A DNA stretch of 64,000 nucleotides from Roseomonas haemaphysalidis (GCF_017355405.1 NZ_CP061177.1:1285001-1349000); one strand, 5' to 3'. Shown: positions 19,262 through 28,681, numbered from the stretch's first letter. Numbers and translations are program-made. The notes: generated from the sequence alone by a model not told the origin.

Positions 19262-20011
19262 ATGTTGCGTTGCCCGACCCCCCGATCCGCCCTTGCCGCC
19301 CTGGCCGTGCTGGCCCCGCTGGCCGCCCTGGCGCCCACCGCCCAGGCCCAGACCGGCACCCAGACCGGCACCCCGCCCGCCGCCACTACCACCACCGCCC
19401 CGGGCGAAACGCTGCTGCGCCTGAGCGAGGCCGGCGAGGTCAGCCGCGCCCCCAACGAGCTGCGCCTGGACCTGCGGGCCGAGGCCCGGGGCACGGAAGC
19501 CGCCGCCGTGCAGGCGCAGGTCAACCGCGCCGTGCAGGGGGCGCTGGAGCGTGCCAAGGCGGTGTCGGGCGTGCGCGCCAGCACCACCGGCTACTGGACC
19601 AACCGCGAAGGCCCGCCCAACCGCGCCTGGGTGGCCAGCCAGCGCATCGCCCTGCGCGGCTCGGACCCCGCGCCGTTGCTGGAGCTGGCTGGCGCCCTGC
19701 AATCCCAGGGCCTGGCGCTGGACAACATGAGCTGGACCCTGTCGCGCGAGGAAACCCAGGCCGCGCGCCAGCAAGCCGGCAAGCTGGCGATCGACCAGCT
19801 GCGCGCCCGCGCCGCGGCGGTGGCGGAGCAACTCGGCATGGAGGTGGCCGGCATCCGGCAGATCTCGCTGGACGCGCCCGAGCCCCCCATGCCGCGCATG
19901 GCCATGGCGATGCGCGCCGAGGCCCGCCCCGCCCCGCCGCCGGCGGCCGCGCCGGAGGATGTGACCGTGACAGCCAACGTCACGGCCGAGGTTGTGCTGC
20001 GGGCGAAGTAG
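19262..20011 (+). CDS. SIMPL (DUF541) domain secreted protein
   Basis: A 249-residue exported protein with a signal peptide (hydrophobic residues about 8-27, AQA-type cleavage) and a SIMPL/DUF541 domain from about 48 to the end. Recognisable segments are LRLSEAGEVSRAPNELRLDL, the alternating QAQVNRAVQGALERAK helix, and a late GMEVAGIRQISLD strand. The protein family is periplasmic or outer-membrane associated (BP26/OMP28, YggE) and its biochemical role is unresolved, with oxidative stress links reported for YggE. A Thr/Pro/Ala linker separates signal and domain. It is divergent from the LysR gene, which may regulate it. Repeat family B copy 2 follows 14 nt after the stop. Confidence 0.88.
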   Translation: MLRCPTPRSALAALAVLAPLAALAPTAQAQTGTQTGTPPAATTTTAPGETLLRLSEAGEVSRAPNELRLDLRAEARGTEAAAVQAQVNRAVQGALERAKAVSGVRASTTGYWTNREGPPNRAWVASQRIALRGSDPAPLLELAGALQSQGLALDNMSWTLSREETQAARQQAGKLAIDQLRARAAAVAEQLGMEVAGIRQISLDAPEPPMPRMAMAMRAEARPAPPPAAAPEDVTVTANVTAEVVLRAK

Positions 20012-20025
20012 GGGAGAAAAACTCT

Positions 20026-20180
20026 GGGGAGGGATTCCCCGGGCCCCTTCTTCTGTTTTGGCGGTTTCCCCCGCGGGTGGCGGGCGAGTCGCCGCGGCCG
20101 GGGGTGCGAGGGCTGCCTGGCGCGGCGCAGAACACGGATCAGAAAGAGGATGGGGGTTCGGGGGACTTCTTTCCCCCAGC
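20026..20180. repeat. Repeat family B, copy 2
   Basis: The left end GGGGAGGGATTCCCCGGGCC continues into CCTTCTTCTGTTTT; the right end is GATGGGGGTTCGGGGGACTT followed by CTTTCCCCC. Ends are more worn than in copies 1 and 3. Core unrelated to other copies. It lies between the SIMPL gene and the downstream EamA gene. Confidence 0.65.
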
Positions 20181-20258
20181 CTTTCCGTCACCGAAGACAG
20201 AAAATAACACGGGCCACCCCTGCCGCGCCGCCCGCTGGCCGTGCATGATCGGCGGCAC

Positions 20259-21200
20259 ATGTCCGCCACCCTGTCCGGCATCGCGCTCAACCTCGTCGCG
20301 CTGCTGCTGTTCACCACCATGGATACCACCGGCAAGCTGCTGACGGCGCACTTCCCCGTGCTGCAGCTGGTGTTCATGCGCTTTGTCTTCCACGTGATGT
20401 TCGTGGCGCTGGCCATCCGGCTGCTGACCGGCGCGCTGCCCTGGCGGTCCCGCGCGCCCTGGCTGCAGATGGCGCGCGGGCTGTGCCTGGCGCTGGCCAG
20501 CACGCTGTTCGTCTTCGCGCTGGCCTATATCCCGCTGGCGGACGCCACGGCCATCGGCTTCGCCTCGCCCCTGTTCACCGTGGTGCTGGCGGCGCTGTGG
20601 CTGCGCGAGCAGGTGGGCTGGCGGCGCTGGCTCGGCGTGTGCATCGGGCTGCTGGGGGTGCTGGTGGCGGTGCGGCCGCCGTTTCTCACCGGCGGGCCGC
20701 TGCCGCACTGGGCCACGCTGCTGCCGCTCGGCAACGCCGTGCTCTACGCCATCTACCAGATCCTCACCCGCCGGCTCGCGGCGGTGGACGACCCGCGCGT
20801 CACCATCCTCTACACCGGCGTCATGGGCGTGCTGCTGCTGGCGGTGGCGCAGCCCTGGGTGTGGCTGTGGCCGGGCTCCACGGGCACCGGGCTGGCGGCC
20901 GGCTGGGGCTGGGCGGGCATGGTGGCGCTGGGCGCGCTGGGGGCGGCCGGGCACGGGCTGCTGGTGCTGGCGTTTTCCCGCGTGCAGGCCAGCCTGCTAG
21001 CGCCGCTCGCCTACACGCAGCTCCTGTGGGCGCTGATCGCCTCCGCCGTGGTGTTCGGCCAGGGGCCCGACGGCGTGACGCTGTCCGGCGCCGCCATCAT
21101 CGCCTGCGGCGGCGTGCTGGTCGCCTGGCCTGCCCGGCGGCGGCGCGCGGCCCCCGCCGCGGCGGCGGCGGGCCCCCTGGCGAGGCGCGGAAAACCATGA
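20259..21200 (+). CDS. EamA/DMT family transporter
   Basis: A 313-residue inner-membrane protein with ten predicted hydrophobic segments in two EamA repeats, the usual size for drug/metabolite transporters. The first repeat contains the conserved LVFMRFVFH and the second ends in QASLLAPLAYTQLLWALI, the signature region before the last helices. The substrate is unknown; members export metabolites or amino acids. ATG 20259 (MSATLSG) was chosen over a GTG at 20241. The stop overlaps an ATG of the next reading frame (ATGA at 21197), and the downstream methyltransferase probably shares the transcript. Confidence 0.87.
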   Translation: MSATLSGIALNLVALLLFTTMDTTGKLLTAHFPVLQLVFMRFVFHVMFVALAIRLLTGALPWRSRAPWLQMARGLCLALASTLFVFALAYIPLADATAIGFASPLFTVVLAALWLREQVGWRRWLGVCIGLLGVLVAVRPPFLTGGPLPHWATLLPLGNAVLYAIYQILTRRLAAVDDPRVTILYTGVMGVLLLAVAQPWVWLWPGSTGTGLAAGWGWAGMVALGALGAAGHGLLVLAFSRVQASLLAPLAYTQLLWALIASAVVFGQGPDGVTLSGAAIIACGGVLVAWPARRRRAAPAAAAAGPLARRGKP

Positions 21201-21325
21201 CCGAAACCCCCGGCGGACAGCCCCCCGACCCCGTGCCCGGCCCCGCCGGCGGCCCCCCGCCGCGTCCGCCGGGGTTGCGCCACAAGGCCCGAGGCGCTAG
21301 CGGAAGCCCGGCGCGAGGACAAAAT

Positions 21326-22054
21326 ATGGCCAGCATCACCGAGCTTTCCCGTAATCCGACGGCCGACCAGGCCCAGCGCGACCATCCCCGCGCGGCGCTG
21401 GACGCCGCCTCGGTGCGGGATGCCTACCGCCGCTGGGCGGGCGTCTACGACGCGGTGTTCGGCGGCGTGTCGGCTTTTGGCCGCCGCAAGGCGGTGGCCG
21501 CGGTCAACCGCCTGCCCGGCACCCGGGTGCTGGAGGTCGGCGTCGGCACCGGCCTCGCCTTGCCGCGCTACACCGCCGACAAGCGCGTCACCGGCGTGGA
21601 CCTGTCGCGCGAGATGCTGATGAAGGCCGAGGAGCGCGTGCGCCTGGAGCACCTGTCCCACGTGGACGGGCTGCTGGAAATGGACGCCGAGCAGATGGCC
21701 TTTCGCGACGGCGCCTTTGACATCGCGGTGGCGATGTTCACCGCCTCCGTGGTGCCGGACGCCCGCAAGCTGTTCGGCGAGATGCGCCGCGTGGTGCGGC
21801 CGGGCGGCCACCTGCTGTTCGTCAACCACTTCGCCGCCGAGGCCGGGCCGCGCTGGTGGGTGGAGCGCGCCATGGCGCCGCTGTCGCGCGTGCTGGGCTG
21901 GCACCCGGACTTCGCGCTGTCCGACCTGCTGGACCGCGACGCGGTGCAGCTCGACGCCGTGGAGCCCTGCCAGCCGGGCGGCCTGTTCACCCTTGTGCAG
22001 GTGCGCAACAGCCCGCCCGCCGCCGCCGGCCTGACCGCCGTCGCCGCCGCCTGA
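21326..22054 (+). CDS. pmtA: SAM-dependent methyltransferase, PmtA-like phospholipid N-methyltransferase
   Basis: A 242-residue class I methyltransferase. The SAM-binding motif I is VLEVGVGTGLALPRY, followed by the acidic VDLSREML. The stretch AYRRWAGVYDAVFGGVSAFG just before it is characteristic of the Rhodobacter-type PmtA that methylates phosphatidylethanolamine towards phosphatidylcholine, although ubiquinone/menaquinone UbiE-like activity is an alternative. The ATG at 21326 has GAGGA 8 nt upstream. A longer frame opens at 21197 with an ATGA overlap on the EamA stop but adds only a Pro-rich, low-complexity 43 residues, so it is less likely. It is probably bound to the inner face of the membrane. 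Confidence 0.8.
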   Translation: MASITELSRNPTADQAQRDHPRAALDAASVRDAYRRWAGVYDAVFGGVSAFGRRKAVAAVNRLPGTRVLEVGVGTGLALPRYTADKRVTGVDLSREMLMKAEERVRLEHLSHVDGLLEMDAEQMAFRDGAFDIAVAMFTASVVPDARKLFGEMRRVVRPGGHLLFVNHFAAEAGPRWWVERAMAPLSRVLGWHPDFALSDLLDRDAVQLDAVEPCQPGGLFTLVQVRNSPPAAAGLTAVAAA

Positions 22055-22370
22055 GTCGCCGCCGGCCGGGCGGGCGCCCGGCCGCGACTCGGTGCGGTTC
22101 CGCCAGCCGCCCCCGGCGGCCCGCGAATCCTCCCTTTGTTCCTGTTATCGGCCGCCCAGTTGCACCCCGCTCACTTGTGCGGGGCAGGGGGCGGCGACTA
22201 TGGTCCGCCGGAAGCCGGGCCGCCTCTCGCAGGGGTGGTCCAGGGGTGGCTAAGAGGTCGGCCGGGGCGCACGGTGTGCCGCGGCATGGTTCGGAACGGC
22301 GCCCGCGGGGGCCGCGCCCCGGGCCTTGTGACGCAAGGTGCCTTGGGGCGCGCAAAGAACGGACGGGCGC
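22055..22370. other. Gene-free 316-bp region before the oxidase cluster
   Basis: No gene was recognised. Two hairpins are visible: GGCCGGGCGGGCGCCCGGCC at about 22064-22083, which may end the pmtA transcript, and CCCCGC/GCGGGG around 22166-22185. The oxidase promoter presumably lies in the remaining sequence, but no clear promoter pair was found. Confidence 0.4.
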
Positions 22371-23348
22371 ATGAGAGACGGTCGCATGAGAGACGGGCTG
22401 GCGGGATTGGGAATGCGGGGGATGTCGGCGCTGCGCATGCTGCCGGCCCGGGCCGGGGTCGCCGCCGTGCTGGCGCTGGCCGCGGGCCCGGCGCTGGCGC
22501 AGCAGGCCACCGGCGCCGCGGCGCCCAACACCAGCGCCTCGCCCGAGGTGATCGCGCCGATCGACTGGGCCATGGGCCTGCAGCGCTCGGCCGGCCCGGT
22601 CAAGGACGCGATCCACGACTTCAATGACCTGGTGATGTACATCATCGTCGCCATCACCGTCTTCGTGGGCGCCCTGCTGGCCTACGTGGTGTGGCGCTTC
22701 CGGGCGGAAAAGAACCCCGTGCCGTCGCGCACCAGCCACCACACGCTGCTGGAAGTGGCCTGGACCGTGGTGCCGGTGCTGATCCTGATTGTCATTGCCA
22801 TCCCGTCCTTCCGCCTCATCTACTATGAGGACCGGGCGGTGGATGCCGACATGACCATCAATGTCACCGGCCGGCAGTGGTTCTGGCACTACGCCTACCC
22901 CGACGCCGGCAACATGGCCTTCGACAGCTATCCCATCGCGGAAGCCGACCTGAAGCCGGGCCAGCTGCGCAACCTGGAAGTGGACAACCCCCTGGTGATC
23001 CCGGTGGGCAAGACCATCCGGGTGCTGACCACGGGCCAGGACGTGATCCATTCCTTCTTCGTGCCGAGCCTGGGCGTGCAGAAGTACACGATCCCCGGCC
23101 GCACGCTGGAGACGTGGTTCAAGGCGGACCGCGCCGGCACCTTCTACGGCCAGTGCAACCAGATCTGCGGCCAGAACCACTGGTTCATGCCGATTGTCGT
23201 GAAGGCGGTGCCGCAGGCGGAGTATGATGCCTGGCTGGCGGATGCCCGCACGCGCTTCACGGCCGACAACGGGGTGGCCCCTGCCGCCCCCGCCGTCGCC
23301 GCCGTGGCACAGGACGGCGCCACCACGGTGGCGGAGCTGCGCCGCTAA
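22371..23348 (+). CDS. coxB: Cytochrome c oxidase subunit II
   Basis: A 325-residue subunit II of an aa3-type cytochrome c oxidase, which takes electrons from cytochrome c at its CuA centre. A signal peptide comes first ([13 protein letters not shown]), then two membrane helices ([20 protein letters not shown] and [16 protein letters not shown] regions) and a cupredoxin domain. The CuA ligands are in order: His in [11 protein letters not shown], then C-x3-C-x3-H-x2-M as [15 protein letters not shown]. The aromatic entry path is present as [12 protein letters not shown]. Two ATGs (22371 and 22386) are set in a 15-bp direct duplication, ATGAGAGACGG twice, so the start is uncertain by five residues. 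It is the first gene of the oxidase cluster. Confidence 0.96.
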   Translation: MRDGRMRDGLAGLGMRGMSALRMLPARAGVAAVLALAAGPALAQQATGAAAPNTSASPEVIAPIDWAMGLQRSAGPVKDAIHDFNDLVMYIIVAITVFVGALLAYVVWRFRAEKNPVPSRTSHHTLLEVAWTVVPVLILIVIAIPSFRLIYYEDRAVDADMTINVTGRQWFWHYAYPDAGNMAFDSYPIAEADLKPGQLRNLEVDNPLVIPVGKTIRVLTTGQDVIHSFFVPSLGVQKYTIPGRTLETWFKADRAGTFYGQCNQICGQNHWFMPIVVKAVPQAEYDAWLADARTRFTADNGVAPAAPAVAAVAQDGATTVAELRR

Positions 23349-23397
23349 GGAGCGGCGCTTTCAAAGACCGACGGGCTCGAGAGCGGGACGGACACAG

Positions 23398-24996
23398 ATG
23401 GCGACCGCCACACACACGCATGACGACCACGGCCACGGGCACGACCACGCCCCCGGCTTCTTCAAGCGCTGGTTCTACAGCACCAGCCACAAAGACATCG
23501 GCATCCTCTACCTGTTCTACGCGGTGGCGGCCTCCTTTGTCGGCATCGGGCTCAGCCTCTTGATGCGGATCGAGCTGCAAAGCCCGGGCATGCAGATCTT
23601 CGCCGATGGCCAGAGCTGGAACGTGGCGGTCACCGCGCACGGCGTGCTGATGGTCTTCTTCGTGATCATGCCCGCGCTGATCGGCGGCTTCGGCAACTAC
23701 TTCGTGCCGATCATGATCGGCGCGCCGGACATGGCCTTTCCGCGGCTGAACAACATCAGCTTCTGGCTGCTGATCCCGGCGCTGATGCTGGCCGTCGGCA
23801 GCCTGTTCGTCGGCGGCGCCGGCACCGGCTGGACGCTGTACCCGCCGCTGTCCAACAGCACCTACCAGTCGGGCATGGGCGTCGACATGGCGCTGTTCGC
23901 GCTGCACCTGGCCGGCGCCTCCTCGATCCTCGGCGCGGTGAACTTCATCACCACCATCTTCAACATGCGCGCGCCCGGCATGACGCTGCACAAGATGCCG
24001 CTGTTCGTGTGGGCGATGCTGGTGACCGCCTTCCTGCTGCTGCTGTCCGTGCCGGTGCTCGGCGGCGCCATCACCATGCTGATCACCGACCGCAACTTCG
24101 GCACCTCGTTCTTCGACCCGGCCGGCGGCGGCGACCCGGTGCTGTTCCAGCACCTGTTCTGGTTCTTCGGCCACCCCGAAGTCTACATCATGATCCTGCC
24201 GGGCTTCGGCATCATCTCCCACGTGCTGGCCACCTTCTCGCGCAAGCCGATCTTCGGCTACCTGGGCATGGCCTACGCCATGGTCGCCATCGGCGTGGTG
24301 GGCTTCGTGGTGTGGGCGCACCACATGTTCACCTCCGGCATCTCGGTGGACACGCGGGCCTACTTCATGGCCGCCACGATGATCATCGCGGTGCCCACGG
24401 GCATCAAGATCTTCTCCTGGATCGCCACCATGTGGGGCGGCTCCATCACCCTGAAGACGCCGATGCTCTTCGCCATCGGCTTCATCTTCCTGTTCACCAT
24501 GGGCGGCGTGACGGGCGTGAAGCTGTCCAACGCCTCGGTGGACGTGATCCTGCACAACACCTACTACGTGATCGCGCACTTCCACTACGTGCTGTCGCTG
24601 GGCGCGGTGTTCTCCATCTATGCCGGCTTCTACTACTGGATCGGCAAGATGAGCGGGAAGCAGTACCCCGAGCGGCTCGGCCAGATCCACTTCTGGCTGA
24701 CCTTCATCGGCGTGAACCTGACCTTCTTCCCGATGCACTTCCTGGGCGCGCAGGGCATGCCCCGCCGCTACCCGGACTATCCGGAGGCCTTCGCGGGCTG
24801 GAACATGGTCGCCAGCTTCGGCGCCTATATCTCGGTCGCGTCCTTCCTGTTCTTCTTCTACGTCTGCTACCGCACCTTCACGAGCAAGGAGCTGGCCCCG
24901 GCCAACCCCTGGGGCGAGGGCGCGACCACCCTGGAATGGCAGGTGGCCTCGCCCCCGCCGTTCCACACCTTCGACGAGCTGCCCCGCATCCGCTAA
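23398..24996 (+). CDS. ctaD: Cytochrome c oxidase subunit I
   Basis: A 532-residue, twelve-helix subunit I that holds heme a and the heme a3-CuB site. Key segments are readable: AHGVLMVFF with the low-spin heme ligand His, the CuB region [17 protein letters not shown] with the His-Tyr pair and the type A Glu, [10 protein letters not shown] with the two further CuB histidines, and [11 protein letters not shown] with the a3 and second heme a ligands. The N terminus is His-rich ([15 protein letters not shown]), an oddity of this branch that may bind metal. The ATG at 23398 follows coxB by 49 nt. Confidence 0.97.
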   Translation: MATATHTHDDHGHGHDHAPGFFKRWFYSTSHKDIGILYLFYAVAASFVGIGLSLLMRIELQSPGMQIFADGQSWNVAVTAHGVLMVFFVIMPALIGGFGNYFVPIMIGAPDMAFPRLNNISFWLLIPALMLAVGSLFVGGAGTGWTLYPPLSNSTYQSGMGVDMALFALHLAGASSILGAVNFITTIFNMRAPGMTLHKMPLFVWAMLVTAFLLLLSVPVLGGAITMLITDRNFGTSFFDPAGGGDPVLFQHLFWFFGHPEVYIMILPGFGIISHVLATFSRKPIFGYLGMAYAMVAIGVVGFVVWAHHMFTSGISVDTRAYFMAATMIIAVPTGIKIFSWIATMWGGSITLKTPMLFAIGFIFLFTMGGVTGVKLSNASVDVILHNTYYVIAHFHYVLSLGAVFSIYAGFYYWIGKMSGKQYPERLGQIHFWLTFIGVNLTFFPMHFLGAQGMPRRYPDYPEAFAGWNMVASFGAYISVASFLFFFYVCYRTFTSKELAPANPWGEGATTLEWQVASPPPFHTFDELPRIR

Positions 24997-25017
24997 GCGG
25001 GCAGCCAACACGGCACT

Positions 25018-26022
25018 ATGGAGACCGGCGTCATGAGCGACAGTGTCATGAGCAATGGGGCGATCCGGAACGGCATCCAGATGGGGGGGGCTCACGCCCC
25101 CCTCGCCACGTCCGACGACCTGCAGCTGGACCTGAGCGAGGCGCGCGACTGGCTCGCGCTGCTGAAGCCGCGCGTCATGACGCTGGTGGTGTTCTCGGGC
25201 ATCGTCGGCCTGCTGGTGGCGCCGGGCTCCATCCACCCGGTGCTGGCGCTCACCGCCATCCTGTGCATTGCTATCGGCGCCGGTGCCGCGGGTGCCATCA
25301 ACATGTGGTACGACCGTGACATCGACGCGGTGATGCGCCGCACCGCGTCGCGCCCCATCCCGGCCGGGCGCATCCGGCCGGAGGCGGCGCTGTCCTTCGG
25401 CGTGGTGCTGGCCGTGGCCTCCACCATGGTCATGGGGCTGGCCGTCAACCCGGTGGCGGGCGCCGTGCTGGCCGCCAGCATCGGCTTCTATGTCTTCGTC
25501 TACACCATGTGGCTGAAGCGCCGCACGCCGCAGAACATCGTCATCGGCGGCGCCGCCGGCGCCTTTCCGCCGGTGATCGGCTGGGCCGCCGTCACCGGGT
25601 CGCTGTCGGTCGAGGCGCTGGTGATGTTCGCCATCATCTTCGTCTGGACGCCGCCGCACTTCTGGGCGCTGTCGCTCTACGCCTCGGGCGACTACCAGCG
25701 CGCCGGCGTGCCCATGCTGCCCGTGGTGGCCGGCGCCAAGGCGACCCGCCGGCAGATCTGGTGGTATTCGCTGCTGCTGGTGCCGGTCAGCCTGCTGCCC
25801 GTCGCCATCGGCATGGCGGGTCCGGCCTATGCCGCCGCCGCCGGCGTGCTCGGCGCCTACTTCCTGTACGTGATGTGGCGCGTGAAGCGGGACGCGCAGG
25901 ACGAGAGCGGCGTCAGCCTGAGCAACGACGCCCCCGCGCGCGCCGGCTTCCGCTACAGCATCCTCTACCTGTTCGCGCTGTTCACGGCGCTGGCCGCCGA
26001 CGTGCTGGTGTTCGGCGCATGA
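25018..26022 (+). CDS. ctaB: Protoheme IX farnesyltransferase (heme O synthase)
   Basis: A 334-residue UbiA-family prenyltransferase that adds the farnesyl tail to heme b on the way to heme a. The two Asp-rich motifs are visible: INMWYDRDIDAVMRRTASRP and, in the second half, a loop after FVWTPPHFWALSLYASGDYQ. About nine hydrophobic helices follow. The segment ALLKPRVMTLVVFSG near residue 48 is typical of CtaB/CyoE. Three in-frame ATGs near the start (25018, 25033, 25048) leave the first 10 residues uncertain. Its stop overlaps the ATG of the next small gene. Heme A synthase (CtaA) is not in the window. Confidence 0.95.
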   Translation: METGVMSDSVMSNGAIRNGIQMGGAHAPLATSDDLQLDLSEARDWLALLKPRVMTLVVFSGIVGLLVAPGSIHPVLALTAILCIAIGAGAAGAINMWYDRDIDAVMRRTASRPIPAGRIRPEAALSFGVVLAVASTMVMGLAVNPVAGAVLAASIGFYVFVYTMWLKRRTPQNIVIGGAAGAFPPVIGWAAVTGSLSVEALVMFAIIFVWTPPHFWALSLYASGDYQRAGVPMLPVVAGAKATRRQIWWYSLLLVPVSLLPVAIGMAGPAYAAAAGVLGAYFLYVMWRVKRDAQDESGVSLSNDAPARAGFRYSILYLFALFTALAADVLVFGA

Positions 26023-26147
26023 CGCCCGAGGAGCTGGCCGCCTTTCACCGCCGCCGCCGCGGCCGCAACTACGCCATGCTGGCGGCCCTGCTGGCCCTGG
26101 TGGCGCTGTTCTATATGATCGCCATGGCGCGGCTGACGGTGGGCTGA
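26019..26147 (+). CDS. Small single-helix membrane protein of the oxidase cluster
   Basis: A 42-residue protein, MTPEELAAFHRRRRGRNYAM followed by one hydrophobic helix (LAALLALVALFYMIAMA). It overlaps the ctaB stop by four bases (ATGA) and ends 4 nt before ctaG, so it is tightly built into the operon. Small proteins at this position between ctaB and ctaG occur in other alphaproteobacteria (CoxF-like) and are thought to assist oxidase assembly, which is inference. Its basic arm before the helix predicts an N-in topology. It is too short to be found by size-limited gene calling. Confidence 0.8.
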   Translation: MTPEELAAFHRRRRGRNYAMLAALLALVALFYMIAMARLTVG

Positions 26148-26151
26148 CGGC

Positions 26152-26784
26152 ATGCAGGACCCGCAGCTTTCCCGCCGCAACCGGCGCCTCGGCCTGATCT
26201 TCGGCGGCGTTGCCGCCTCCATGGTCGGGCTCGCCTTCGCCTCGGTGCCGCTTTACGCCATCTTCTGCGCCGTCACCGGCTACAACGGCACGCCCATGAT
26301 CGGCGGCGTGGCGCCCGGGGCCACCGACAAGCGCATCACGGTGCGCTTCAATGCCAACACCAACCCGGGCCTGCCGTGGGACTTCGCCGCCGGCCAGGGC
26401 CCTTCGCAGCTGGCGCTGGGCGAGGAAGGCATGGCCTTCTACACCGCCCGCAACCGGGCGGAGACGCCGGTCACCGGCATCGCCACCTACAACGTGACGC
26501 CCGAGGTCGCGGGGCCGTATTTCCACAAGGTCGCCTGCTTCTGCTTTGACGAGCAGACGCTCGCCCCCGGCCAGCAGGTGGAGATGCCCATCGCCTACTG
26601 GGTGGACCCCAAGATCGCCGAGGACCCCAACACCCGCGGCATCAACACCATCACCATCAGCTACACCTATTTCCGCACGCTGGCCGATGCCGAGCGCGCC
26701 GGCGCGCTGGCCAAGGCCGGCGAGCACGTGGGCAAGCGCACGGAGTTGATCCGCCCCGGCACGCAGCACACGGCGACGCCCTGA
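26152..26784 (+). CDS. ctaG: Cytochrome c oxidase assembly protein CtaG/Cox11
   Basis: A 210-residue Cox11 family protein that inserts copper into the CuB site of subunit I. It has one N-terminal membrane helix (about 12-34, LGLIFGGVAASMVGLAFASV) followed by a periplasmic immunoglobulin-like domain. The copper motif is present as KVACFCFDEQ, with the CFCF pair. The conserved YAIFCAVTGYNG near the membrane carries the additional cysteine of the family. The start ATG at 26152 lies 4 nt after the small membrane protein. Length and motif leave little doubt. Confidence 0.96.
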   Translation: MQDPQLSRRNRRLGLIFGGVAASMVGLAFASVPLYAIFCAVTGYNGTPMIGGVAPGATDKRITVRFNANTNPGLPWDFAAGQGPSQLALGEEGMAFYTARNRAETPVTGIATYNVTPEVAGPYFHKVACFCFDEQTLAPGQQVEMPIAYWVDPKIAEDPNTRGINTITISYTYFRTLADAERAGALAKAGEHVGKRTELIRPGTQHTATP

Positions 26785-26928
26785 TGCCCGCCGCGCTCAA
26801 GGCACCGGCGGCCCGCTTGATCCGCGCCCGTTTTTCGGGATTGATGCTCGGCATCGGTCCCGCCGACCACGGCCGGGGCACTGCCCGACCCCGCCCAACC
26901 CTTGCTTGATCCGAGTCCAGGAAGTCCG

Positions 26929-27774
26929 ATGGCCAGCAGCAACGTGACGGCGGCCCCCGCCAACCACAACAAGCACCCCTACCACCTGGTAGACCCCAGC
27001 CCCTGGCCGATGATCGCCTCGCTGTCCGCCGGGCTGATGGTGTTCGGCATCATCCTGTTCGCGCAGAAGAACATCCACTGGGTGCTCGGCGTCGGCGTGC
27101 TCGGCATCCTGGCCTCGATGTTCTTCTGGTTCCGCGACATCATCCGCGAATCGCGGATGCCGGGCGTGCACAACCCCATCGTCCGCATCGGCCTGCGCTA
27201 CGGCATGGTGCTGTTCATCGCCTCCGAGGTGATGTTCTTCGTGGCCTTCTTCTGGGCCTACTTCCACTTCTACCTGTACCCCGAGCACGTGGCCGGCGCC
27301 GCCAAGGCCATCTGGCCGCCCGCCGGCGTGCACACCTTCGACCCGCTCGGCCTGCCGCTGCTCAACACCATGATCCTGCTGCTGTCGGGCTGCACGGTCA
27401 CCTGGGCGCACCACGCGCTGATCGAGGGCGACCGCAAGGGCATGCTGCAGGGCCTGGGCCTGACCGTGCTGCTCGGCCTCTCCTTCTCCGGCTTCCAGTT
27501 CTACGAGTATGCCGAGGCGCCCTTCGCCTTCCACGGCGGCGGCATCTATCCCTCCGTCTTCTTCATGGCCACCGGCTTCCACGGCTTCCACGTGATCGTC
27601 GGCACCATCTTCCTGGCGGTCTGCTGGCTGCGCGCCCGCCGCGGCGACTTCACGCCCGAGCGCCACTTCGGCTTCGAGGCCGCCGCCTGGTACTGGCACT
27701 TCGTGGACGTCGTCTGGCTGTTCCTGTTCGTCGCCGTCTACCTGCTGGGCGTGGGCGAGATCGCGGTCCACTGA
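26929..27774 (+). CDS. coxC: Cytochrome c oxidase subunit III
   Basis: A 281-residue, seven-helix subunit III, which stabilises the oxidase core. Typical family segments include HPYHLVDPSPWPM near the start, the FFWAYFHFYLYPE stretch after the SEVMFF acidic helix, and GFHGFHVIVGTIFL then WYWHFVDVVWLFLF in the last helices. The ATG at 26929 has AGGAAG about 6 nt upstream; an ATG-like TTG at 26902 would add nine residues without support. It is the last structural gene, followed by repeat family B copy 3 at 9 nt after the stop and then SURF1. Confidence 0.97.
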   Translation: MASSNVTAAPANHNKHPYHLVDPSPWPMIASLSAGLMVFGIILFAQKNIHWVLGVGVLGILASMFFWFRDIIRESRMPGVHNPIVRIGLRYGMVLFIASEVMFFVAFFWAYFHFYLYPEHVAGAAKAIWPPAGVHTFDPLGLPLLNTMILLLSGCTVTWAHHALIEGDRKGMLQGLGLTVLLGLSFSGFQFYEYAEAPFAFHGGGIYPSVFFMATGFHGFHVIVGTIFLAVCWLRARRGDFTPERHFGFEAAAWYWHFVDVVWLFLFVAVYLLGVGEIAVH

Positions 27775-27783
27775 CCGAACAAG

Positions 27784-27980
27784 GCCGGGGGGAACGAATT
27801 CCCCCCGGCCCCCCCATCTTTCTTCCGATTTTGCCCCTGCTCCGCGCCCCGCCTCCGCGGTAGCGCCACCGCCACACCGGTGCCGGTTTCCATAAAAGAA
27901 CCTGCCCCAGGCGCCCCGCCTCCCGCCCACGCCGACAGACAGAAAAAAGATGGGGGCCCGGGGGAATTCTTTCCCCCGCC
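27784..27980. repeat. Repeat family B, copy 3 (best preserved ends)
   Basis: Left end GGCCGGGGGGAACGAATTCC then CCCCGGCCCCCCCATCTTTC; right end GAAAAAAGATGGGGGCCCGG then GGGAATTCTTTCCCCCGCC. The ends are near-perfect inverses of each other, each with an EcoRI-like GAATTC in its loop. The 120-bp core is copy specific. It separates coxC from the SURF1 gene, both on the plus strand. Confidence 0.85.
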
Positions 27981-28000
27981 CTTCTGCTACAGCCACAGTC

Positions 28001-28681
28001 ATGACGTCCCCCTGGCGCCGGCTGCTCCTCCCCATCCTGTGCCTCATCCCCGTGCTGGTGGTGCTGGTCGGGCTCGGCACCTGGCAGGTGCAGCGCCTGC
28101 AGTGGAAAACCGCCCTGCTGGCCCAGTTCGCCGCCGCCGAGGCCGGTCCCGCCGCGCCGCTGTCCGGCGAGCCGGAGCCTTATCGCAAGGTCTTCGCCGA
28201 AGGCCGCTTCCGCCATGACCGCGAGGCGACGCTGGGCGTGGAGGTGCGCGGCGCCGTGCTGGGCACGCACCTGCTGACTCCGCTGGAGCGCGACGGCGCC
28301 GCCCCGCTGCTGGTCAACCGCGGCTGGGTGCCGCTGGATGGCGGCGCCATCGCCCGCCCCGACGGCGTGGTGCGGGTGGAGGGCTACACCCGCCCCGCCG
28401 AGCCGGCCGGCAGCATGAGCGCCACCGACGACCCCGCGAAGCGTCGCTTCTACAGCTTCGACCCCGCCGCCATCGGCCCCGCCATCGGCGAGCCGGGGCT
28501 GGCACCCTTCGGGCTGGTCGCCCTGGGGCCGGTCGGCACCGCCCTGCCGCAGCCGGCGCAGCACCTGCCGGAGCCGCCCAACAGCCACCTCGGCTACGCC
28601 ATCACCTGGTACGGCCTGGCGCTCGCCGCGCTGGGTGTCTTCATCGCCTGGGCCCGCATCCGCCTGAAGGAACCCGCATGA
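28001..28681 (+). CDS. SURF1 family cytochrome oxidase biogenesis protein
   Basis: A 226-residue SURF1 (Shy1) family protein, which assists insertion of heme a into subunit I. It has a membrane helix at each end (about 10-27 and 200-218) with a periplasmic domain between. The N-terminal GTWQVQRLQWK and the YRKVFAEGRF strand, then LLVNRGWVP and the late HLGYAITWYGLALAALG are the family's conserved points. The start at 28001 was taken because the frame upstream only reads into repeat family B. Its stop overlaps the next start (ATGA), so the carboxypeptidase gene is translationally linked. Confidence 0.93.
   Translation: MTSPWRRLLLPILCLIPVLVVLVGLGTWQVQRLQWKTALLAQFAAAEAGPAAPLSGEPEPYRKVFAEGRFRHDREATLGVEVRGAVLGTHLLTPLERDGAAPLLVNRGWVPLDGGAIARPDGVVRVEGYTRPAEPAGSMSATDDPAKRRFYSFDPAAIGPAIGEPGLAPFGLVALGPVGTALPQPAQHLPEPPNSHLGYAITWYGLALAALGVFIAWARIRLKEPA

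Noticed and set aside
21197..21325. Upstream ATG of the methyltransferase overlapping the EamA stop
   Set aside because: It adds a Pro/Gly-rich tract without homology; ATG 21326 has a good GAGGA site. It remains possible.
23257..26769. 1170-codon open frame antisense to the oxidase genes
   Set aside because: It is the complement of ctaD, ctaB and ctaG with a His/Gly/Gln-rich shadow composition and no homology features.
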